Positions 7,533 to 21,010 of a stretch of 64,000 nt of DNA are shown one piece after another. Position 1 is the first letter of the stretch. The number at the start of each line of letters is the position of its first letter. This DNA comes from Erysipelotrichaceae bacterium. GTDB taxonomy: Bacteria; Bacillota_I; Bacilli_A; Erysipelotrichales; Erysipelotrichaceae. The stretch covers positions 124,001 to 188,000 of the forward strand of contig JAFYHT010000071.1 of NCBI GenBank assembly GCA_017539025.1, read 5' to 3'. Position numbers and translations under genes: made by a program. The notes under the pieces are model-generated. The model was given only the letters and a program-made list of their open reading frames with translations. It was not told the origin of the DNA and ran no database searches.

Positions 7533-8264
7533 ATGGCAGAAAAGAAAAAGAAAACATACGTTGCTGCTTCACCGGAAACGGAAGAGAAGATAGAACGTTC
7601 ACAGTCACAGAAGGTCAAGGAAGCAAAGCCGGTAGGCAATGCGGACGGTCTGCGTCTCGGTGCTGTCCTGTTATGGGTATTGGCGCTGGCATTTGAGATC
7701 TGCGCACTCTTTGTCTTCTTAGGCAAACTCGATCTCAAGTTCATCTCTCAGATCGCTCAGCTGATCCTGTTTTTGGTGCTTGATCTGGCAGCAGTCGTCG
7801 GTGGCGCACAGCTGTGGAAGAAAGCTAACCACATCGATCCTGAATCCGAAGAAAAACCGCTCAAGTTCTGGTTATGGAACAACATGGGTCTGATCGCCTG
7901 CGCGATCTGCTTCTTCCCGTTCATCATCCTGGTCCTTTCCAGCAAGGACGCTGACAAGAAGACCAAGACCATCGCTACTGTCGCAGCAGTCATCTGTCTG
8001 GCGATCGGCGGTCTTGCATCTTACGACTGGAATCCTGTTTCCATCGAACAGAAGGAAGCAGCTATGGATGTCTTAGGTTCTGAGACAGTTTACTGGACGA
8101 CATTCGGTAAAGTTTATCACACTCATGATGACTGTTCACATCTCAACCGTTCCGAAACACTGACATACGGTACTGTAGAACAGGCGATCGCAGCCAACAG
8201 AGTCAGACTCTGCAAGACTTGCGCATCCAAGGACAACATCTCCGGACTGGCTCTGGAAGACTAG
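7533..8264 (+). CDS. Four-TM membrane protein with C-terminal His/Cys motif
   Basis: 243 residues, no recognised family name. A charged Lys-rich N-terminus is followed by hydrophobic segments near residues 41-63, 72-92, 115-136 and 147-164. The last 60 residues form a soluble tail with His196, His198, Cys201 and then Cys227-x-x-Cys230, in the pattern VYHTHDDC ... RLCKTC. Similar H/C tails occur in small metal-binding modules, so zinc binding is plausible. The start has AGGAGG 7 nt upstream and a TATAAT about 30 nt upstream; an intrinsic terminator follows. It is a single-gene unit. Confidence 0.75.
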   Translation: MAEKKKKTYVAASPETEEKIERSQSQKVKEAKPVGNADGLRLGAVLLWVLALAFEICALFVFLGKLDLKFISQIAQLILFLVLDLAAVVGGAQLWKKANHIDPESEEKPLKFWLWNNMGLIACAICFFPFIILVLSSKDADKKTKTIATVAAVICLAIGGLASYDWNPVSIEQKEAAMDVLGSETVYWTTFGKVYHTHDDCSHLNRSETLTYGTVEQAIAANRVRLCKTCASKDNISGLALED

Positions 8265-8274
8265 ATCCATTATC

Positions 8275-8305
8275 AAAAGCCACTGAAAAGTGGCTTTTTC
8301 TTTTG
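8275..8305 (+). terminator. Intrinsic terminator
   Basis: 10-bp arms 8275-8284 and 8289-8298 around a GAAA tetraloop, followed by TCTTTT. It ends the transcript of the membrane-protein gene. Confidence 0.9.
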
Positions 8306-8312
8306 ACATTAG

Positions 8313-8336
8313 AAAAGGCTGTTTGCACAGCCTTTT
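8313..8336 (-). terminator. Terminator of the EIIB-EIIA operon
   Basis: 9-bp arms 8313-8321 and 8328-8336, with T runs on both strands. It lies just after the EIIA stop codon on the minus strand. Confidence 0.8.
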
Positions 8337-8340
8337 TTGA

Positions 8341-8658
8341 TTAACCGTTTACTTTCTTGTATAAAGTAATGAATCTTTCAGCCAGGATGCCGAATGCTTC
8401 AGCAGACATCAGCTGGTCCTCTGCGTGAGTCATCAGGATGTCCATCGGTGGAAGTTCACCGTTCGCAAACTTTGTCAGTAAGCCCTGGTGAGCTGAGTGA
8501 CCTTCGTTGAAGGAAGCCTTGCCGGCCTCGATCTTAGCTTCTGCTTCTTCATACTTGCCCTGCGCAGCTAAGTCGATGGCGTTGATGTAGTTTGATCTTG
8601 CGTCGCCAACATTCGCGATGATGTTGAACGCAACCAACGTCATTTCGTTATCTTCCAT
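8341..8658 (-). CDS. PTS lactose/cellobiose-family EIIA
   Basis: A 105-residue three-helix protein of the Lac/Cel EIIA family. It takes phosphate from HPr on His78 (in MTHAEDQL) and passes it to the EIIB cysteine. It lies 3 bp after the EIIB gene and ends the operon. No EIIC gene is in this operon; the nearest is at 11337, divergently placed. It may also phosphorylate other EIIB proteins of the window, such as the one at 12693 or the EIIB-ROK protein, which have no EIIA next to them. Confidence 0.93.
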   Translation of the reverse strand: MEDNEMTLVAFNIIANVGDARSNYINAIDLAAQGKYEEAEAKIEAGKASFNEGHSAHQGLLTKFANGELPPMDILMTHAEDQLMSAEAFGILAERFITLYKKVNG

Positions 8659-8661
8659 TGA

Positions 8662-8967
8662 TTACTCTTCTCCCATTAAGCCCATAGCAGTCTTCAGGAC
8701 GACATCGCCCTTCATCATGCCATAAGTACGGACGTCGATTGATTCGATCGGAGTGTTAGGGAATTTTTCCTTGATCGTGTCAACTGCGTAACGAACCTGC
8801 GGACCAACCAGGATAACATCAGCTTCCGGTCCATAAGTATCAACTTCACTTAAGCCGTATGCATCGATGCTGTACTCTTTGCCTGCAGCTTCAGCAGCTT
8901 TTCTCATGTTGTTGACCAGGATGCCTGTTGACATACCACCGGCACAGAATAATACGATTCTCTTCAT
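8662..8967 (-). CDS. PTS lactose/cellobiose-family EIIB
   Basis: A 101-residue EIIB with the active-site Cys8 in the P-loop-like FCAGGMSTG and the usual VGPQVRY strand. Receives phosphate from EIIA and hands it to the sugar in the EIIC channel. First gene of a two-gene operon with AGGAGG before the start. The promoter region has TTGTTT-18 nt-TATAAT, and a cre site (9004-9017) lies between the promoter and the gene, so CcpA repression is expected. Confidence 0.93.
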   Translation of the reverse strand: MKRIVLFCAGGMSTGILVNNMRKAAEAAGKEYSIDAYGLSEVDTYGPEADVILVGPQVRYAVDTIKEKFPNTPIESIDVRTYGMMKGDVVLKTAMGLMGEE

Positions 8968-9003
8968 TTTAAATCCTCCTTGATGTTTGAATGTATTTAG
9001 TAA

Positions 9004-9017
9004 TGTAAGCGTTTTCT
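9004..9017 (-). promoter_or_regulatory. cre site (CcpA operator)
   Basis: TGTAAGCGTTTTCT matches the cre consensus TGWAANCGNTNWCA except in the last base. It lies 37-50 nt upstream of the EIIB start and downstream of a TATAAT on the minus strand, a roadblock position. Confidence 0.75.
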
Positions 9018-9064
9018 ATCGCTGACTTTATTATATATTATTGTTTTTTATAAAAACAACAGAA

Positions 9065-11079
<2,015 letters not shown>

Positions 11080-11085
11080 GGCTTC

Positions 11086-11091
11086 ATTATA
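11086..11091 (-). promoter_or_regulatory. -10 box of a leaderless transcript (DUF3284 gene)
   Basis: TATAAT on the minus strand, preceded by TGG (extended -10), with six bases between it and the ATG at 11079. No Shine-Dalgarno sequence is present. Confidence 0.7.
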
Positions 11092-11193
11092 CCAGTAAAA
11101 CACCACTCTCACTCTTTCTTCTCGTGACTTTTTCTGTGAAAAAAGTCACAGCTACACAAACAGAATAATTATGTGAAAAATATGTGAATATGC

Positions 11194-11222
11194 TTGATGA
11201 AACCGCTTACTATTGGTAAACT
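11194..11222 (+). promoter_or_regulatory. Promoter of the EIIC operon
   Basis: TTGATG (11194-11199), a 17-nt spacer and TAAACT (11217-11222). A cre site overlaps it. Transcription would start about 110 nt before the EIIC gene. Confidence 0.6.
11198..11211 (+). promoter_or_regulatory. cre site (CcpA operator) inside the promoter
   Basis: TGAAACCGCTTACT fits TGWAANCGNTNWCA except in the last base and covers the space between -35 and -10 of the EIIC promoter, so CcpA would block polymerase binding. Confidence 0.75.
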
Positions 11223-11336
11223 ATAGGCACAAAGACAGCAGCGGTTTTTTGTATTGCAGGAGACAATGGCGGTTTAGTGAAGGAACTGTTATCCTCTTTC
11301 AAAACCATGCTTTCTGAAAAAGCGAAAGGAAATAAT

Positions 11337-12623
11337 ATGGAAAAATTCTTTAATTCTAAGTTCATGAAATGGCTGGAAACATTCGGTCAGAAAGTTTCTA
11401 CCAACAAATTCATGAGCGCTATCCAGGGCGGTATGATGTCTATGATGGCTCCGATCATGGTCGGTTCTATCTTCTCAATCATCTGCGCTGTCGGCTGTAA
11501 CGTTCTTCATCTGTTTGAAGCAGATAGTACACTCTACAAGATCATCTACTCTCCATATGACATGACGATGAATGTCATCTCTGTTTGGGTAGTCCTTCTT
11601 GTAGGTAACAACTACGCGAAAAACCTCAAATTAAAGAACCCTGTCATGACTGCAATCAACTGCTTGTGTGTCTTCTTCACTACCGTATCCAAATACGATT
11701 CAGCTGCTGCAACTCTTGACGCTTCTTACCTCGACTCAAAAGGTATGTTCATCGGCTTCTTAGTCGTATGGGTAACATGCCAGATCGAAAAGTACTGTGT
11801 TGAAAAAGACATCAGGATCAAGATGCCTGAAGTATGTCCTCCTTCACTGACAGCTTCATTCAATGCGATCCTCCCGTTGCTGTTCGCTCTGTTGGTATGC
11901 TATGGCGCAGAAGTTCTCGTTTCTCTGTTAACCGGCGGCGCATTCTCTCTGGCAAGCGGCTTCATGGCTTTACTGTCATATCCTCTCGGCGCTCTGATCT
12001 CTGTTCCGGGCATGCTGGTACTGGCTGTCCTGGCAGGTCTGATGTGGTCCTTCGGTATCCATGGTACGATGGTTCTCGTATCTGTCTTAATGGCACCGAT
12101 GATCATGTCTGCTACAGAAAGAGCTACGATGTACGCTCAGGGTATCAAGCTGAACTATGACAACGCATTCAATGCTTCAATGCTGTTTGGTTCCATCGCT
12201 GCATGTGGTGGTACTGGTAACACATTGCCTCTGTGCTTAATGGGCTTAAGATCTAAGTCAGAACAGATCAAGGCTGTCTCTAAACTCGGTGCTGTTCCGG
12301 GCTGGTTCGGAATCAATGAACCTGTCACATTCGGTATGCCGATCATGTACAACCCTGTCCTCTGTGTACCTTACATCCTGACTCTCCCGATCAACATGAT
12401 CCTCACTTGGCTGGCTTACAGAGTCGGTTTCCTGAAGATCCCATTCATCATGATGATGGCTTTACTGCCAATGGGCTTCGGCGGATTCCTGTCATCTCTG
12501 TCAGTCACTAACTTCCTGTGGGATTACCTGCTCATGATCCCAGACGGATTGATCTACTATCCGTTCTTCAAGGCTTATGAGAAGCAGCTGGTCGAAGAAG
12601 AACAGGCTGCTGCCAACGCTTAA
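11337..12623 (+). CDS. PTS lactose/cellobiose-family EIIC permease (copy 1)
   Basis: A 428-residue membrane permease of the Lac/Cel/chitobiose EIIC family with about ten hydrophobic segments. The late part FGINEPVTFGMPIMYNP is the conserved sugar-site loop. The start at 11337 (MEKFFNSKF) has AAAGGA 7 nt upstream; an in-frame GTG at 11277 has no ribosome site. First gene of an operon EIIC-EIIB-GH1-GH1-HAD under cre control. EIIA is missing here and probably comes from 8341. A strong hairpin follows the stop codon, so downstream genes may be expressed less. Confidence 0.92.
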   Translation: MEKFFNSKFMKWLETFGQKVSTNKFMSAIQGGMMSMMAPIMVGSIFSIICAVGCNVLHLFEADSTLYKIIYSPYDMTMNVISVWVVLLVGNNYAKNLKLKNPVMTAINCLCVFFTTVSKYDSAAATLDASYLDSKGMFIGFLVVWVTCQIEKYCVEKDIRIKMPEVCPPSLTASFNAILPLLFALLVCYGAEVLVSLLTGGAFSLASGFMALLSYPLGALISVPGMLVLAVLAGLMWSFGIHGTMVLVSVLMAPMIMSATERATMYAQGIKLNYDNAFNASMLFGSIAACGGTGNTLPLCLMGLRSKSEQIKAVSKLGAVPGWFGINEPVTFGMPIMYNPVLCVPYILTLPINMILTWLAYRVGFLKIPFIMMMALLPMGFGGFLSSLSVTNFLWDYLLMIPDGLIYYPFFKAYEKQLVEEEQAAANA

Positions 12624-12636
12624 TCTTTCATCTGTA

Positions 12637-12676
12637 AAACATCCTCGGGTTTTTACCTGGGGATGTTTTTCTTTTC
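12637..12676 (+). terminator. Terminator-like hairpin between EIIC and EIIB
   Basis: A 14-bp stem (12637-12650 with 12655-12668) with a TTTT loop is followed by TTCTTTTC. Although the operon continues, this would stop part of the transcripts, so EIIC would be made in excess or EIIB-GH1 would need readthrough. Confidence 0.8.
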
Positions 12677-12692
12677 TTCGGAGGTAAATGAA

Positions 12693-16059
<3,367 letters not shown>

Positions 16060-16086
16060 AAAAAAGGAAACAAATCAGTATAATAA

Positions 16087-16112
16087 GAAGCGGCCACAAC
16101 AGTGACCGCTTC
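16087..16112 (+). terminator. Terminator-like hairpin after GH1 copy 3
   Basis: GAAGCGG (16087-16093) pairs with CCGCTTC (16106-16112), with extra CAC/GTG pairing inside. The T run after it is poor (TATTC), so it may reduce rather than stop transcription of the HAD gene. Confidence 0.5.
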
Positions 16113-16132
16113 TATTCAAGAAAGGTGTAATC

Positions 16133-16975
16133 ATGAAATATCCGAAAGTCATATCCGCAGATGTCGATTTCACTCTGGTACCAAGACATCAGGATTTCTC
16201 AAAAAGAACGATCGATACGATCAATACGTTAAGAAAAAATGGGACCTATTTTGGCATTGCCTCCGGCAGACCGAAAAACGAACTCGCTCCTTTGATCGCA
16301 AGATGGGATGAGCTCGGCGTCGGATACGACTTTCTGATCGGGTCCAACGGCTGTGTTCTGATCGATCTGATCGACAACAAAGAATATGAGTATTATTTCA
16401 TGCAGCCGGATCAGATCAAAGAAGCTTTTGAGGTGATGAAACCTTTCAAAGTCAATCCGACCTGCGCGATCAATGGCGAATCATGGTCGGGATACTACGA
16501 TGAGTTTGTAGAATTATCCTCACAATACCTCGGTGTACCGGCAAGAGTCTGTGAATCAGATGACTATCATGAAATGTGGCAGAACCCGGTAGGTAAGATC
16601 ATGTTCAGACTCAACGATCCTGAACTCATGCCTGAGATCGAAGAATACGTTTCAAAACACTGTCCGCCTGATATCGTCGGCTTCAAGACCAACCCAAGAG
16701 CCTTTGAATTTACCGACTATCGCGCAAACAAAGGGGTCGCATTAAAAAACTTCTGCGCACTGCACGATATCGACATCGCAGACTCCTGTGCCTTTGGCGA
16801 TACGACCAACGACAACGAGATGTTGAAGGCGGCAGGAACAGGTGTATGTCTCTTAAACGGAACAGACGACACCAAAGCCTGTGCCGACTACATCACGGAC
16901 CTCGATGTCGATCATGAAGGTTTCGCGGATTTCATCGAAAAGCATGTCTTCATCCCCAACGGGATCAGGTTCTGA
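16133..16975 (+). CDS. Cof-type HAD-superfamily phosphatase
   Basis: 280 residues, HAD-IIB cap type. Motif I is DVDFT near residue 10, and the late GDTTNDNEML is motif IV. Such enzymes dephosphorylate sugar phosphates or related metabolites; in a PTS operon this one could relieve sugar-phosphate stress. AAAGG precedes the ATG. It ends in a terminator shared with the convergent EIIB-ROK gene. The true substrate is not readable from sequence. Confidence 0.85.
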   Translation: MKYPKVISADVDFTLVPRHQDFSKRTIDTINTLRKNGTYFGIASGRPKNELAPLIARWDELGVGYDFLIGSNGCVLIDLIDNKEYEYYFMQPDQIKEAFEVMKPFKVNPTCAINGESWSGYYDEFVELSSQYLGVPARVCESDDYHEMWQNPVGKIMFRLNDPELMPEIEEYVSKHCPPDIVGFKTNPRAFEFTDYRANKGVALKNFCALHDIDIADSCAFGDTTNDNEMLKAAGTGVCLLNGTDDTKACADYITDLDVDHEGFADFIEKHVFIPNGIRF

Positions 16976-16981
16976 ACACTT

Positions 16982-17006
16982 AAAAAGATCAGTTACTGAT
17001 CTTTTT
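16982..17006. terminator. Bidirectional terminator
   Basis: 11-bp arms (16982-16992 and 16996-17006) with A and T runs on both sides. It ends the HAD gene on the plus strand; the EIIB-ROK stop codon lies inside it on the minus strand. Confidence 0.85.
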
Positions 17007-18392
17007 ATTATCATATATACACTGTATCATTCCCCCAAGCAGGACATAATCGCTCATGTCTTCCTCGCTGACATGTATGAGTTTGGGGATCTGTTCCTCT
17101 TTGAATTCCTTTTCCAAAGACTCTTTCAGATCGTTCATATCCGGGACCAGTTCGCTTCTGACCAGAATAAGCTCTGGATCGACGATGGAGATGATAGCGA
17201 TCAGTTGCCTTGTGATCGCTTCGATCGTCTCCTGAATGTTGGCGTGCATGGCGTCTTTGACTTCTATCTCCTTAAGGATCGGATTCAGATGCCTTGTCTC
17301 TCCTGCCATACCGCTTTTTCCGATGACGGGCCTGCCGTTGATGACCAGTCCAGCTCCGCCGATCGTCCAGCCTCTAGGCTGAGAAAGGAAGGCGATATTC
17401 TTGCATTCATCCTGTATCGCGTAATAGCCAAGTGCAGCCGCATTGACGTTGTTAGCCAGATAGGTCTTTACGCCATACTTTTCTTCCATATATTCTTTGA
17501 CATTGAAACCTCGTTCAATACGACCCGGCAGATCAACACATCCGTTATTGACAATACCCGGGATCTGGATCGAAATGGCATCGATCTGCTTTTCTCTCAA
17601 GATTGCCGTATCCAGGATATCTGTGATATCTCTCAGGATGTTCATTGCCGGTTTGATGACGGTTTCGTTGATCACCGGTTCACCTTTGTCATAGAAACGA
17701 TAAGCGATCCTCGTGCCATAGGAGCTTGGCATGATGGCGATCGAAAGGATCTTCTTGTCATTCCTGATGCTTCCCCTGGCTTTTAAGATCTCTCTGTCTT
17801 TCTTCCTCCTTCTTTCTCTGAGTTTTCTGAAGGTGTCGTTGATCAGAGCCCCCGCATCATATTCTGCAAAGATCTTCGGCGGAATATCCATGACGATCTT
17901 GTCCTTCAATATCTCCTGTGCCTTGTCGTGCATGTGTTTGATCTGCGGCGCAAGCAGGATCACATCATACTCAAAGGCTCTTTCATAAAGCTGTTCAAAA
18001 CCTACTGCATCAAATTCCACAGGCGTGTTCAATACTTTTGCAGCATCGTTGAGCTTTGTCGCAAAGAACAATGTCGTTAAACCTCCTGTACACGACAACA
18101 ATATCTTGTGGTTCTTTTCCTTTTCCAGGCCATTGAAACTCTCCACCATCTGATCGAAAAGTTCCTTGGCGTAGTCGAGATCTCTGAGTTCGAAATGAAG
18201 ATAGAATCGATCTTCTTCGTCTTTCTTGGAAATGACTTTCATTTCAACAACGACGTTATCTAAGGAGACGAAATTGATCTCACCCTTTCCGTAATCGTTC
18301 TCGATATCAAAACCGTCTTCTCTTTCTTTGAAGTCTTTATTTCTTTCTCTGATCCATTCTTTGTATTGATTGAGTAGTTCCTGATCTATCAT
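16989..18392 (-). CDS. EIIB-ROK fusion protein, putative sugar-responsive regulator
   Basis: 467 residues in three parts. Residues 1-90 have no known fold and no HTH. Residues 95-190 are a clear lactose/cellobiose EIIB domain with Cys101 in LLSCTGGLTT and LLAPQIKHM. Residues about 215-460 are a ROK domain: IQIPGIVNNG, NAAALGYY, GGAGLVINGR and GMAGETRH. The ROK catalytic Asp of ENDAN is Asn315 (ANNVN), the N-terminal ATP motif is altered (IAIMPSSYGT) and the CxCGxxGC zinc motif is missing, so kinase activity is unlikely. A sensor whose Cys is phosphorylated by EIIA is plausible. TATAAT lies six bases before the ATG: leaderless mRNA. Divergent from the GH3 gene. Confidence 0.8.
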   Translation of the reverse strand: MIDQELLNQYKEWIRERNKDFKEREDGFDIENDYGKGEINFVSLDNVVVEMKVISKKDEEDRFYLHFELRDLDYAKELFDQMVESFNGLEKEKNHKILLSCTGGLTTLFFATKLNDAAKVLNTPVEFDAVGFEQLYERAFEYDVILLAPQIKHMHDKAQEILKDKIVMDIPPKIFAEYDAGALINDTFRKLRERRRKKDREILKARGSIRNDKKILSIAIMPSSYGTRIAYRFYDKGEPVINETVIKPAMNILRDITDILDTAILREKQIDAISIQIPGIVNNGCVDLPGRIERGFNVKEYMEEKYGVKTYLANNVNAAALGYYAIQDECKNIAFLSQPRGWTIGGAGLVINGRPVIGKSGMAGETRHLNPILKEIEVKDAMHANIQETIEAITRQLIAIISIVDPELILVRSELVPDMNDLKESLEKEFKEEQIPKLIHVSEEDMSDYVLLGGMIQCIYDNKKISN

Positions 18393-18398
18393 GACTTT

Positions 18399-18404
18399 AT
18401 TATA
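18399..18404 (-). promoter_or_regulatory. -10 box of a leaderless transcript (EIIB-ROK gene)
   Basis: TATAAT on the minus strand, six bases before the ATG at 18392; no ribosome site. Confidence 0.7.
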
Positions 18405-18430
18405 CTATAGACACATTTCTGACTGTTTTG

Positions 18431-18480
18431 TGACAGGTTGATCTGTGTCATCAAAAACAGGGTGTTTCATCCTGTATAAT
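18431..18480 (+). promoter_or_regulatory. GH3 promoter with two dyads
   Basis: TATAAT at 18475-18480 is followed by an AAGGAG ribosome site before 18521. Upstream are imperfect dyads: TGACAG (18431-18436) against CTGTGTCA (18443-18450), and ACAGG (18458-18462) against CCTGT (18471-18475), the latter overlapping the -10 box. They may bind a regulator of the divergent pair. Confidence 0.5.
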
Positions 18481-18520
18481 GGACTTGTCTGAAACAGATA
18501 CATAATTAAAAGGAGAAATT

Positions 18521-20917
18521 ATGAAAGAACCCAGCAAAAGAGTCCTTGATCTTCTATCGTCCATGACGCTGGAAGAAAAAGCGAATCAGCTCAGCTGTAT
18601 CATGCCTGCAATGGCCTGCGACAAAGGTGTCTTTTCCAAAGAGAAAGCCGAGAAGGCGATACCAGACGGCATCGGGCGTTTTACCCAGTTTGCCAACTCG
18701 TTCGTAAAAGGTCCGAAACAGGCAGCAACAGCACACAATGAGCTGCAGAAACATTCCATTGAAAAATGCGGTGTCCCGATCATCATTCAGAACGAAAGCT
18801 CTACGGGAACGGTCGCTGCACAAGGTACTGTCTTCCCGATCCCGCTTGCCTGGGCAGCTTCCTTTGAAGACAAGCTGGCATATGAAGCCGGCAAGGTCAT
18901 CGGTGATGAAGGAAGAGCCATCGGCGCTAAAGTCATGATGTCACCGGTCGCCGATGTCGCAAGAGATTCCAGATGGGGCAGAGTCGGTGAGACGTTTGGC
19001 GAAGATCCGATGCTGGCAGGAAGATTCTCAGCTGAAGAAGCTAAGGGCATTCAGGGAGAAGACTATACCAAGAGGTGTGCTGCATTAGCCAAACACTGGG
19101 TCGCCTATGGCGTATCCGAAGGCGGCGTCAACTGTGCTACCATCAACATCGGTGAAAAAGAGATCTTTGAAGTCTACGCCACACCATTTGCGGCGGCCAT
19201 CAAGGAAGCTGATATGCAAGGCGTCATGGTCACCTATTCCGACATCGACGGCAGGCCGATGTCCGTCAATGAGAAATATACCCAGAAGATCTTAAGAGGA
19301 GACCTGGGTTTCAATGGAGCAGCGGTGTGTGACGGCATGTCCATTCCGAGATGTATCGAGACCCAGGGCATGTTCAGAGACAGAGAAGAACTCGCTGCCT
19401 ATGCCTTGAAAGCCGGTATCGATGCCGATACGATGATGACCACTGTCTACAATCACATCCCGGATGGCGTGAGACACGGCATCATTGATGAAAAAGATCT
19501 CGACGCCTGTGTCTTAAGGATCCTGCAGCAGAAAGAAGAATTCGGATTATTTGATGATCCGTATATCGATCCGGAAAAAGCTCAGGCTGTCTATGATGAT
19601 CCTGCAGCCGATGCACTGTCTGTCAAGATCGCTGAAAAGTCCATCACATTGCTCAAAAACAACGGCGTCTTGCCGCTGAAGAAAGACCTGAAAAAGATCT
19701 CTGTCGTCGGTCCGTTTGCGGAAAGACTCGCATCGATGTACGGAGGCTATGCCTATCCATGTATGATGTCCGGCTTCATGGGCGTCGTCGTAGAACCGGA
19801 TGCCGAAGTGAAGATGGAAGGATTTGCCGACATGGTCAACAACATCCTTGATGTCGAAGCGATGAAAGGCATGATGTACAAGGATCCTTCAAAGAGCTTC
19901 CAGGAAAACCTCAACGACTGGCTGATCGCAGACTATGGCATGGTCACGGTAACAGATGCGCTGAGAGATGCTTACAAAAATGCTGAGGTGAGCTACTACT
20001 TCGGTCCTCACAACAATTCCAAGAACTGGAAAGAAGAGATTCAGGAAGCTGTCAGATCAACAGAAAACGCCGATGTCATCATCATGACCTTAGGCGAAGT
20101 GACCGGCTTTGGTCCTGACGCAACAAGCGGCGAAGGAACAAACAACCCTGACCTGAGACTTCCTGGCTATCAGCAGCAGCTGCTGGAAGCCTGTGCGCAG
20201 ACGGGCAAGCCGATCGTGCTGGTATTATTCAACGGCAGACCTCTGGCATTAAAAGAAACGGAGCCTCTCTGTGATGCCATCCTTGAAGCATGGTATCCGG
20301 GTCCAAGTTCCTCTCAGACCGTCGTCAAAGCTTTGACAGGCGAACTCAATCCGGGCGGCAAGCTGCCGGTCAGCTTCCCACAGATCTCATCGCAGTGTCC
20401 GTTATATTATGGACATCTGACAGGTTCCGGCTATATGAACATCAAGCAGCAGCCTGATAAGTCTGTCTTGCAGCCGCTTTATCCGTTTGGCTATGGCTTG
20501 AGCTATACGACATTCAGGATGTCAGGCCTCAAAGCTGACAGTGAAGTTGAAGTTGGCGGCAAGTTCAAAGTTTCCTGTGAGGTTGAAAACACCGGAAATC
20601 TTGAAGGCGATACAACCGTTCAGATCTATACTCACTCCTTATGTCCGACAGTCGTACGTCCGATCAAGGAATTAAGAGCCTACAAGCGTCTGACATTGAA
20701 GCCTGGCGAAAAGAAGCAGATCGAATTCACTCTGGATACCAGAAACTTCGGTTACTTCAACTTCAAGAATGAGTTCGTCATTGAAGCAAGACCGCAGGAG
20801 ATCTTCCTGTGTTCGGATTCTTCTACGATCTTAGAAAAGGCACAGATCGAATTCAAGGGAGAAGACAAGGAGATCCTGCATGACCGTGTCTTCGATTTTG
20901 AAACAACTGTAAAATAA
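18521..20917 (+). CDS. GH3 beta-glucosidase, intracellular
   Basis: 798 residues. N-terminal TIM barrel (LLSSMTLEEK...), then the alpha/beta sandwich, then a C-terminal Fn3-like domain (from about residue 675). The nucleophile Asp lies in GAAVCDGMS, a Cys taking the usual Ser place of SDW. There is no signal peptide, so it acts on unphosphorylated glucosides or xylosides inside the cell. Start ATG 18521 has AAGGAG. It is a single gene with its own promoter and terminator, divergent from the EIIB-ROK gene, which may control it. Confidence 0.9.
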   Translation: MKEPSKRVLDLLSSMTLEEKANQLSCIMPAMACDKGVFSKEKAEKAIPDGIGRFTQFANSFVKGPKQAATAHNELQKHSIEKCGVPIIIQNESSTGTVAAQGTVFPIPLAWAASFEDKLAYEAGKVIGDEGRAIGAKVMMSPVADVARDSRWGRVGETFGEDPMLAGRFSAEEAKGIQGEDYTKRCAALAKHWVAYGVSEGGVNCATINIGEKEIFEVYATPFAAAIKEADMQGVMVTYSDIDGRPMSVNEKYTQKILRGDLGFNGAAVCDGMSIPRCIETQGMFRDREELAAYALKAGIDADTMMTTVYNHIPDGVRHGIIDEKDLDACVLRILQQKEEFGLFDDPYIDPEKAQAVYDDPAADALSVKIAEKSITLLKNNGVLPLKKDLKKISVVGPFAERLASMYGGYAYPCMMSGFMGVVVEPDAEVKMEGFADMVNNILDVEAMKGMMYKDPSKSFQENLNDWLIADYGMVTVTDALRDAYKNAEVSYYFGPHNNSKNWKEEIQEAVRSTENADVIIMTLGEVTGFGPDATSGEGTNNPDLRLPGYQQQLLEACAQTGKPIVLVLFNGRPLALKETEPLCDAILEAWYPGPSSSQTVVKALTGELNPGGKLPVSFPQISSQCPLYYGHLTGSGYMNIKQQPDKSVLQPLYPFGYGLSYTTFRMSGLKADSEVEVGGKFKVSCEVENTGNLEGDTTVQIYTHSLCPTVVRPIKELRAYKRLTLKPGEKKQIEFTLDTRNFGYFNFKNEFVIEARPQEIFLCSDSSTILEKAQIEFKGEDKEILHDRVFDFETTVK

Positions 20918-20926
20918 TCATTCCAC

Positions 20927-20955
20927 GGCCGCAGAAATGCGGCCTTTTCTTTTTA
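20927..20955 (+). terminator. Intrinsic terminator after the GH3 gene
   Basis: GGCCGCA-GAAA-TGCGGCC (20927-20944) followed by TTTTCTTTTT. Confidence 0.92.
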
Positions 20956-21010
20956 TGGACAGCCTTTTCTTCAAATATCTGTTAAGATGGAATTAGAGGT
21001 AATTGAGCCA

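Noticed and set aside
11223-11336. BglG/LicT-type RNA antiterminator target before the EIIC gene
   Set aside because: No match to the RAT consensus (GGATTGTTAC...GGCAAAACC) and no BglG-type RNA-binding protein nearby; the two PRD proteins here have DNA-binding HTH domains.
11277-11336. GTG start for the EIIC at 11277
   Set aside because: No ribosome site; the ATG at 11337 has AAAGGA at the right distance and gives the family's usual N-terminus.
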